DNA from: Pontibacter silvestris
Lineage (GTDB): Bacteria; Bacteroidota; Bacteroidia; Cytophagales; Hymenobacteraceae
NCBI RefSeq assembly: GCF_020907275.1
Contig: NZ_JAJJWI010000004.1
Location: 51,773-115,772 of the forward strand
DNA length: 64,000 nt
Reading direction: 5' to 3'
The notes under the pieces were generated by a model, which was not told the origin of the DNA, did no database searches, and saw only the letters and a program-made list of their open reading frames with translations. Below are positions 58,071 to 64,000 of the stretch, piece after piece. Numbering within the stretch: the first letter of the stretch is position 1; the number at the start of each line of letters is the position of its first letter. The position numbers and the translations under genes were made by a program.

Positions 58071-58845
58071 AGGTTGTGTTCTAGAATGTATGATATTGGA
58101 ATAAGTATGGCAGCAAGGGTGTTTATAGGAAGTTATGTGCGAGATAACTATCCAGGTGAACTGCCCCTACTGCCAGAGTATGAAGGTAGTCAAAAACGGG
58201 GTAAAGCGCACGGGCAGGCAGAATTCTCTGTGCCGAGGCTGCGGCAAACAGTTCCAGTATGTCTACCAGAAGGCAGGCTGCCGACCTGAGGTAAAGCGGC
58301 TGGTGCTGCGCATGCTGGTGCGCAACTCCGGCATCCGCGACATTGAAAAGGTGACGGGCGTGCACCGGCAGACGGTGTTCAGGTGGCTGAACCAAAAGGC
58401 AGGCAGCCTGCAGGTCAGTCCCCGCCTCGAGGCATACACCTCCGTCCAGATAGACGAGGTGTGGACCTTTGTCGGTCAACGCAAGAAGCGCAAGCGCTGG
58501 CTTTTCTACGCCTACGCGACGGAAACAGAGGAGGTGTTGGCCTGGAGCTGGGGGAACCGCAACCAGCGCACAGTCGCAAGGCTCTACAAGCAACTGCAGG
58601 CGCTGGAAATCGGCAGGTTCTGCACTGATGACTGGCCCGCCTTCGGCAAAGTGCTGCCAGTCGAAAAGCACCTGGTGGGAAAGACTTACACCAGAAATAT
58701 CGAGGGAGTGAACCTCTGCTTAAGGACCAGGAACAGGAGGATTGTCAGGAAAACCGCCTGCTTCTCTAAAAAAGAGCAGAATCACTACAACGCCATAAAG
58801 CTAATATGCTATTACCGAAACCATCATACATTGTAGACCACAACT
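58071..58845 (+). mobile_element. IS1-family insertion sequence
   Basis: 775 bp, the size of IS1 (768). Left terminal repeat AGGTTGTGTTCTAGAATGTATGAT (58071-58094, first 20 bases AGGTTGTGTTCTAGAATGTA) and right copy ending ACTACATTGT... at 58823-58846 match at most positions. A 7-bp direct repeat TAAGATT flanks it (58064-58070 and 58846-58852), near the 8-9 bp duplication usual for IS1. The insertion ends at the stop codon of the DUF4402 gene. Confidence 0.9.
58135..58836 (+). CDS. IS1-family transposase, single ORF
   Basis: A 233-residue transposase. Zinc finger CPYCQ...CRGC (C10, C13, C33, C36), HTH region, then DDE catalytic segments VQIDEVWTFVG and CTDDWPAFG with the final Glu in TRNIEGVN or the following helix. 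Unlike E. coli IS1, InsA and InsB are joined in one frame without a ribosomal frameshift. GC content well above the neighbours. Confidence 0.93.
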   Translation: MCEITIQVNCPYCQSMKVVKNGVKRTGRQNSLCRGCGKQFQYVYQKAGCRPEVKRLVLRMLVRNSGIRDIEKVTGVHRQTVFRWLNQKAGSLQVSPRLEAYTSVQIDEVWTFVGQRKKRKRWLFYAYATETEEVLAWSWGNRNQRTVARLYKQLQALEIGRFCTDDWPAFGKVLPVEKHLVGKTYTRNIEGVNLCLRTRNRRIVRKTACFSKKEQNHYNAIKLICYYRNHHTL

Positions 58846-58852
58846 TAAGATT

Positions 58853-59344
58853 TTATTCATTATTCACCATAACAGGAAATCCACCGTATCTTGATGTGTA
58901 GGTGCCTGCTGGTTGGTTTGCCTGAATATTGAGCGTGGCGCCCACGCTGAAATATAAGTCGCCCCTCCTAAAGGAGCCCATGTTGCCAGGAAGAGAAGTT
59001 ACGAAATCAGTAAGTGTGATTGTACTACCCCCAGCATTCTGAAGAACGTGCTCTTTGGGGAGCGTAATAGAGAAGTGTTTCTCTTTATTACCATTGTTCT
59101 GAGGATTATAAATCCTAAAATTGGCTGCAGAGGTATAATCGCCTGCTACATAGGGTGCAATAACTCTTGAAAGTGTTCGGCTACCGTCCGGGTGTATGGT
59201 AACAGTTCCGCTAGTAATAGGGGCTATTATCGTTCCGAAGTTCAAATCTCCGTTCGCTTCGATGGCAATTTGCTGCGCAAGTACAGATGCTGTACTTGCA
59301 AACCCTAGCATCACCAATATAGCTACTTTAAAAAAAGTTTTCAT
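58853..59344 (-). CDS. DUF4402 protein (second fibre subunit candidate)
   Basis: A 163-residue exported protein; signal peptide 1-24 (LVMLGFASTASVLAQ). Mature protein begins QIAIEANGDLNFGTI, so the conserved DLNFGT block sits 8 residues after cleavage, without the N-terminal extension seen in the gene at 63228. C-terminal strands YTSRYGGFPVMVNNE. Start at 59344 (MKTFFKVAIL) is chosen over 59446. Last gene of the chaperone-usher-like locus; the IS1 lies directly behind. It could be a tip or first subunit; that is inference. Confidence 0.87.
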   Translation of the reverse strand: MKTFFKVAILVMLGFASTASVLAQQIAIEANGDLNFGTIIAPITSGTVTIHPDGSRTLSRVIAPYVAGDYTSAANFRIYNPQNNGNKEKHFSITLPKEHVLQNAGGSTITLTDFVTSLPGNMGSFRRGDLYFSVGATLNIQANQPAGTYTSRYGGFPVMVNNE

Positions 59345-59511
59345 ATAAACCTTTGCAGTAAATATAACACATAAAGCTGCTGTCATGTGATAGCTTCTTA
59401 ACTGGACTAACTTGCCGGGCAGGTAAGTACAAAGATAAGGCCTCAAACATTACCCACACTACACGGTCACAATATTTTCGTATTCCCATATTTGGAAAAG
59501 TATAAACAGAC

Positions 59512-62124
59512 CTACTTTTTGTCTATATAAAACTCCAACCCATCAATAAAGTCCCCCTCCCTGGTTACTTTTATGGCGAAAGGTATAGCTTCTGTTAGAG
59601 ATATCATTTTAGTATTGTGCATTTGTTTCTCATCAACTTTGGCTGTGTAGTGGCCGGGTCTCAGGTTAAAGTAACTGAAATAGCCATCATCTTCTGTAAA
59701 AGTGCTACCTACCAGGGTCTTACCGTTCAGGAAGAAGCTCACCTTTACCCTGCCCATTCCTTTCTGCGACCCAGCCTCAAGTACCATACCTGTCACTTCT
59801 CCAACTACAGACACAGGAACTTCAATAACCTTATGATAGTTGGGCTCTACCATCACTTTTACACTTTCATGCTCCACTCGCCAAGAGATAGATGGCAGCA
59901 GCACATGATCCAGGTTAATCAGGTAGTATGTATGCGGCGCCAAGTTTGAAACACTATAGGTGGTATCTTTTTCACTGTACTCAAAAACTCCCCCGTTGAT
60001 ACGAGGCTCAACACCGCTTACTTTAGGCTCATTGTCATCGTGCTTCCGATTGTTATTGATATCGAGAAAAGAAATGACAGTAATGCCACCCCGTCCCACG
60101 CCTGTGCGTGCATGCGTCTTCACAGTCTTATTGTTGTGGTTATAATACAGGCCTCCTCTGAAGTTCTGGTACAATGCTAAACTGTTACCACTGTACCTGG
60201 CCTGTGCGCTCACCTGGGAAAAAGAGAAGTCGTAGCGAAAGCCAACTTCAAAGCTCTGGTAATTTACTACAAAGTTTTTTTCAGTAGCTGCCGTAAAAGC
60301 GGCTCTGCCAGATATCTTTTTGTCTAACCCCACTTTGGAAGAACGCATTTGGTGAAGGTTATGATCATATTGATTCTGCAAGGTAAAGTTATACTGTGAC
60401 CGTGTACTATAAGAGAGAGCCAGATTAGTATAATAATACGGGGAGGCTAAACTGTTTAAATAGAGATAACTGTTCAGGCTGGCACCTAAGCCTGAAAACG
60501 ACCCGGATAGCATAAATTCTGCCCTGGTATTGGTAAAGGTAGGCAAAACGGTTTGGTTAAAAGACAATTGGGTGTTAAAGTAAGCCCACTTTGTTTTAAA
60601 TGGTTTTGAGAGTGTTGCCTTACGCTCCTCAAGATAGTTGCTGGTGATAGCCTTTTGGTCTTTTTTATACTTGGCGTACATCAGTTCTAGTCTTACGTTG
60701 TTAGGGTGCTGATAATTTAGCACCCCCGTGGTTCTGACCTGATGCATATGCTCTGCAGAAAGTATAACCCCAGGAAATAACATAACAGATGTATTCACAA
60801 AAGGCATCAAAGGCGCTTTAGGTAGTGACGGGAAATACTCCATCCCGCCACCGACGGTAGCAAGCCTACTCAAACCATAGCTGAAATCTCCCCGGTACAA
60901 CTGACGATGGGCTTCATCATCAGTTAAAGCGGCACTAACAGTGTATTCCAGTTCGTTTGGTGGGACAAGGTTATAAGGCACCTGAATCGTTTTTTCCTGA
61001 ATGCGCTCCTCTCCCCAGGGGCCATAAAAGCGAAGCTGTATAGATGAGCTACCATAAACAAGGGGAACTTCAAGGCTGTAGAAGCCGTTTTTATCGGCCC
61101 GCACATAGTCTACCAGCACACTATTTATATATAGCTCCACTACCCAGTCTGCTCCTGTAACATCACTTATCTGATAGGTGCCAAATGATTGCTTGTTTAT
61201 AGTGGAGGCATTGGTGAATTGTATGCCGTTTACAGGGGAAAAAACAGACGACACGGCATTAGTGTTGATCCGGCCAACTTTCACCTGCCGCAGCAGCGGG
61301 TTTTCATTACGCACATGACTCCACAGATAATATTGGTTCCGAAGGGGAAAAGGGCTTCCCTTGGCGTAGTTTAAACTTATATCTGCTTCTCCCCCGGCAA
61401 GTGCCGCCCCTAAAGAAAGGTTTAGCATCGTGTGCTGCCAGCTCTGCTGTTGGGTTTCATTTTCCTGACTTTGTGTGCTAAAAGTATTTGAATTAAATAT
61501 AGACCAGTCTGCAGCCCCAAGCCGAAACAACTGTGGTGTTCTTGCTATGGTCGAATCAGCCTCTATGTCACCAGCCAGTTTTTTAATGTTAAGGCGCATC
61601 TGCTCCAGCCGTTTCTCCCGGACAATGGGTAGCTCCTTATCCGTTTTTATAATAATAGAAAGGCCTCTGAAATTAAAGCTGCAGTTTAAACCGAATACCT
61701 TGTCGAGGTAGTCAGTTCTTAAATAAAGATCGAACTCAGTTGCAATAAGACCACCCGACTCTAGGGGGAAAACATTATTCTGGTAAACGATGGACTGCTC
61801 TACTAAACTGATCTGGTATACGGCAGCCTCACTGATAAAAAAACCAGAGATAGATTCCAGGTCAGGAGATAATGTGTTTTTGATTTTCAAAAAATCAAAA
61901 AGCTCTTTAACAGGTAGGTACGCGTCCTTATCTTTTACCATAGCCAAAAGCTCAACACTTCCTGTACCCTGAATGTTGACTAATAAAGGTACTTCATCGT
62001 AATCAGCTTCCTTCTGAGCCAGGGCTTGGGCTGGGCACAGGGCTAAAAGAAGCAAAAGACAAAGAACAATGAAGCCAGAGGCATCAAAGAAGTGAACGAT
62101 AAAGCCTTTAAGGTTGCAGTTCAT
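59512..62124 (-). CDS. Usher-like outer-membrane protein
   Basis: An 870-residue outer-membrane protein resembling chaperone-usher pilus ushers. Signal peptide 1-37. N-domain features: AYLPVKELFDFLKI, FDLYLRTDYLDKVFGLN. A barrel/plug segment near residue 336 reads VELYINSVLVDYVRADKNGF and RFYGPWGEE, closely like archaic/CS1-type ushers. Near 688 a prealbumin-like SFLDINNNRKHDDNE and C-terminal carboxypeptidase-like domain KGMGRVKVSFFLNG. Flanked by a PapD-like chaperone and DUF4402 proteins. Usher role inferred from sequence and context. Confidence 0.8.
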   Translation of the reverse strand: MNCNLKGFIVHFFDASGFIVLCLLLLLALCPAQALAQKEADYDEVPLLVNIQGTGSVELLAMVKDKDAYLPVKELFDFLKIKNTLSPDLESISGFFISEAAVYQISLVEQSIVYQNNVFPLESGGLIATEFDLYLRTDYLDKVFGLNCSFNFRGLSIIIKTDKELPIVREKRLEQMRLNIKKLAGDIEADSTIARTPQLFRLGAADWSIFNSNTFSTQSQENETQQQSWQHTMLNLSLGAALAGGEADISLNYAKGSPFPLRNQYYLWSHVRNENPLLRQVKVGRINTNAVSSVFSPVNGIQFTNASTINKQSFGTYQISDVTGADWVVELYINSVLVDYVRADKNGFYSLEVPLVYGSSSIQLRFYGPWGEERIQEKTIQVPYNLVPPNELEYTVSAALTDDEAHRQLYRGDFSYGLSRLATVGGGMEYFPSLPKAPLMPFVNTSVMLFPGVILSAEHMHQVRTTGVLNYQHPNNVRLELMYAKYKKDQKAITSNYLEERKATLSKPFKTKWAYFNTQLSFNQTVLPTFTNTRAEFMLSGSFSGLGASLNSYLYLNSLASPYYYTNLALSYSTRSQYNFTLQNQYDHNLHQMRSSKVGLDKKISGRAAFTAATEKNFVVNYQSFEVGFRYDFSFSQVSAQARYSGNSLALYQNFRGGLYYNHNNKTVKTHARTGVGRGGITVISFLDINNNRKHDDNEPKVSGVEPRINGGVFEYSEKDTTYSVSNLAPHTYYLINLDHVLLPSISWRVEHESVKVMVEPNYHKVIEVPVSVVGEVTGMVLEAGSQKGMGRVKVSFFLNGKTLVGSTFTEDDGYFSYFNLRPGHYTAKVDEKQMHNTKMISLTEAIPFAIKVTREGDFIDGLEFYIDKK

Positions 62125-62189
62125 AGAACAATCCTGCTGTATAGCGCAGGATAAGAGCTCTCGGTGAGTTTAATATACAGCCGCAAAGA

Positions 62190-63053
62190 TTAATTGCCTG
62201 ACTCCAGCTGTAGTGCTGCCTGAGCCAGTACTGTTTCTTTATTACCCTCCATATCTCTGTAAACAACGAGCAGCTTGCCTGCCTGATAATTAGTGACCGC
62301 TTCTTGAGCTAAGCTAAGCAAAAAAGTACGTGCTGTGTTTGGCGTATAAACAGCGACTCCTTTTACAAGCCCAACTTGCGTTTTCTCTCCTGTAGGTGCG
62401 ATATGCTGTACCTCTAGTTTGCCGTAAACTGATTTGTTACCTGTTCTGTTAAGCTTCAGGTTCAACAGGCTATTACCTTTCTCGTCTCTTACGAGCGACA
62501 AATCTGATAATTCTACTTGGGCAGACGCCGCTCCTGCCCGGATAATGACAGGAATCGTGATACCAAAAACCGGTACTATCTGCATCGATATACCTTCACT
62601 TTCAGTTTGATCTGCCTGGTCCGTTATTGTGCCAAAAGGAGCTTCATCCATCTCTTTTTTAAAGTACAGGTGAGAACGGTACTCCCCTGGTGCCAGTTGG
62701 CTGGCTCTGTAGACCTGAACTTTTACAGCCTGTGCTTCGCCGGGGGCAAGTCTTACTTTACGGGGAAAGTACCTTATGTTCTTGTCTGCAAACTGCTGCC
62801 CGGAGTCAGGTGCTGTAATGCTTTCCATAGCTCCATTTTCCGTCATTCTGTACTGGATAAATGAAATACTATAGGTAGATGTGTCAGCCCCGGAGTTGAT
62901 CACGTTTAGTACTTCTACTTGATTAGAACCTTCAAACACTACCCTCATGGGGAGAAGCTGCAGGTCCTGCGCATTAACGCTGTAAAATGTAGGCAGGAGG
63001 AGTGAAAGGGAAAGTGTGAATAGCTTTAGAAAGCCCCTTGAATTAGAAAACAT
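62190..63053 (-). CDS. PapD-like periplasmic pilus chaperone
   Basis: A 287-residue protein with signal peptide ending SVNAQ (29). The mature start LQLLPMRVVFEGSNQ has the conserved Arg of the chaperone cleft (R37), and FPRKVRLAPGEAQAVKV (residues 96-112) is the PapD-type motif. The C-terminal Ig domain follows (LSLVRDEKGNSLLNLKLNRT). It would bind DUF4402 subunits and pass them to the usher. Start 63053 gives the signal peptide; 63170 adds 39 extra residues. 65 bp before the usher gene. Confidence 0.85.
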   Translation of the reverse strand: MFSNSRGFLKLFTLSLSLLLPTFYSVNAQDLQLLPMRVVFEGSNQVEVLNVINSGADTSTYSISFIQYRMTENGAMESITAPDSGQQFADKNIRYFPRKVRLAPGEAQAVKVQVYRASQLAPGEYRSHLYFKKEMDEAPFGTITDQADQTESEGISMQIVPVFGITIPVIIRAGAASAQVELSDLSLVRDEKGNSLLNLKLNRTGNKSVYGKLEVQHIAPTGEKTQVGLVKGVAVYTPNTARTFLLSLAQEAVTNYQAGKLLVVYRDMEGNKETVLAQAALQLESGN

Positions 63054-63126
63054 TTGCTTGAAACTTAATAAATTAGATAACCTTGAAAGGTTGAAGCAAA
63101 AGTAATAAGCTATTTCCTTAAAATAA

Positions 63127-63188
63127 GCACAGCCACTGTACAATTTTTCAGAGATGATGACCTCTTTCAATTGCTACAATGGCTGTGC
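63127..63188 (-). other. Intercistronic hairpin after first DUF4402 gene
   Basis: Stem GCACAGCCACTGTACAATT (63127-63145) against AATTGCTACAATGGCTGTGC (63169-63188), with one mismatch and one bulge. It lies between the major-subunit candidate and the chaperone gene and may stabilise or attenuate the upstream message. Confidence 0.6.
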
Positions 63189-63227
63189 AGTTATCTGCGA
63201 AGAATATTACTCTCCGAAGATCTCCTA

Positions 63228-63767
63228 TTAGTTATAGTTCACGCTTATCTGGAATCCAGTTTCGTTGGCATACTTGCCTGGCTTTTGGTCGTTTTCCACT
63301 ATCAAAGTAGCGCCAATCTTCACCATGGCTTTGCCATCGCTGCCAAGCGTGCCTGACTGTAAATTTGATTTAAAGTTATTAATTTTCAGGTTTCCACCTG
63401 CAGAGGTGTTGGTGTTTTGCAACACAAGCTCACCAGTAGGCAGTGTTACAGAGTAGCTATATCCTGCCTGGCCAGCTACCTGAAAAACAGCTGCAGATGC
63501 TTGCTCAGTACCAGCTTTTGTGAATGCTTTCACCGTTCCCGCCTCTTGAAGCGTTCCCTCAGGGTTTAACGTCACATTACCACCTTGATTGTTTTGTACT
63601 ATAAGTGTTCCAAAATTTAAGTCCTGGGTATTAGTGATAGATATGGGCGTCACGATGGTAGCAAAGGCTCTTGCTGAGGCTGAAGCTGAGTTGCTTTGAG
63701 CGTTAGTGTTGATTGTAAAGCCAAGAATAGCAAAAAAGAATAACGTAATTTTGGGAGAGATTTTCAT
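63228..63767 (-). CDS. DUF4402 protein (major fibre subunit candidate)
   Basis: A 179-residue exported protein; signal peptide 1-24 (LGFTINTNAQ). The mature N-terminus SNSASASARAFATIVTPISI is 16 residues longer before the DLNFGT block (49-54) than in the companion protein, and alternates hydrophobic residues, as a donor strand would. The rest is beta-rich (TLPTGELVLQNTNTSAGG, KIGATLIVENDQKPGKYANE). First gene of the chaperone-usher-like locus, so probably the most abundant product. Confidence 0.87.
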   Translation of the reverse strand: MKISPKITLFFFAILGFTINTNAQSNSASASARAFATIVTPISITNTQDLNFGTLIVQNNQGGNVTLNPEGTLQEAGTVKAFTKAGTEQASAAVFQVAGQAGYSYSVTLPTGELVLQNTNTSAGGNLKINNFKSNLQSGTLGSDGKAMVKIGATLIVENDQKPGKYANETGFQISVNYN

Positions 63768-63888
63768 TGTATTAGAGTCTTGTTGTTGTTTGGTCTTAAT
63801 TATAAACTTATATATAGTACTAAGTCTATTATGATGCCAAAAACAAAAAACAGCTTTAGGAGCTTAATTTGAGGCTTTTCATAAAGCT

Positions 63889-63953
63889 CCAATGCCACTT
63901 ATAATCCCTTTATGGGAAAATTCCTCCCATAAAGGGATTATAAGTGGCATTGG
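63889..63953. repeat. Perfect 29-bp inverted repeat upstream of fibre locus
   Basis: Arms 63889-63917 and 63925-63953 with loop AAATTCC; outer part CCAATGCCAC, inner ATAATCCCTTTATGGGA. No T run on either strand. It may be a terminator of an upstream gene beyond the window, a protein-binding site, or a palindromic MITE. Confidence 0.7.
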
Positions 63954-64000
63954 ATAGCATTAAATTAAACCACAATGCAGTGTTCATATAGCTTTGTTGA

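Noticed and set aside
63768..64000. Invertible (fim-switch-like) promoter before the fibre locus
   Set aside because: The inverted repeat there is one contiguous hairpin with a 7-base loop, not two short repeats around a promoter, and no recombinase gene is near.

Overview
The window looks like chromosome from a Bacteroidota bacterium, most likely Cytophagales / Hymenobacteraceae (Pontibacter-like). This is inferred from gene content: a type IX secretion C-terminal sorting domain, DUF4402 proteins, a DUF6952 protein beside a thioredoxin, a CruF/CrtD carotenoid pair, B12-dependent MetH behind a SAM-I riboswitch, TTG/GTG starts, and promoters of the TTTG-(about 20)-TAnnTTTG type.

1-14 kb is mostly housekeeping: the 3' part of rbfA, a methyltransferase, a LolC/E-type ABC permease, a SNF2 helicase, a short carotenoid cluster (SRPBCC protein, CrtD-type desaturase, CruF, TetR regulator), thioredoxin plus DUF6952, prfA, a beta-helix lipoprotein and a YjbQ protein. 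14-30 kb holds a T9SS-secreted M43 metalloprotease, gpmI with a lipoprotein, DUF4783, nadC, a ZIP transporter, many small envelope or unknown proteins (RlpA-like, CWC, GNAT, Hsp20, STAS-like, OmpA lipoprotein) and a FAD oxidoreductase fused to a Rieske domain.

30.8-35.5 kb is accessory: an IS110-family element, an acyltransferase, and a SIR2-like gene carrying one nonsense codon in its TTN(Y)D motif. 35.6-40.7 kb is core: nrdA and nrdB read left and rplU-rpmA read right, away from a 640-bp spacer holding six exact matches to the DnaA-box consensus, a strong oriC candidate. 41.6-46.7 kb is the methionine unit (SAM-I riboswitch, metH, metF). Next come a cyclase, hemW, a BamA/TamA-like outer-membrane protein, the initiator tRNA, and a group of base composition unlike its surroundings (GSP39-type SDR, mannose-6-phosphate isomerase, alpha/beta hydrolase), then a TPR sensor kinase.

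58-64 kb is the most unusual part. An IS1-family element sits directly after a four-gene minus-strand locus: DUF4402 protein, PapD-like chaperone, usher-like outer-membrane protein, second DUF4402 protein. The arrangement reads as a Bacteroidota chaperone-usher surface-fibre system in which DUF4402 proteins would be the subunits, with a hairpin after the first subunit gene that could set its expression apart from the assembly genes.
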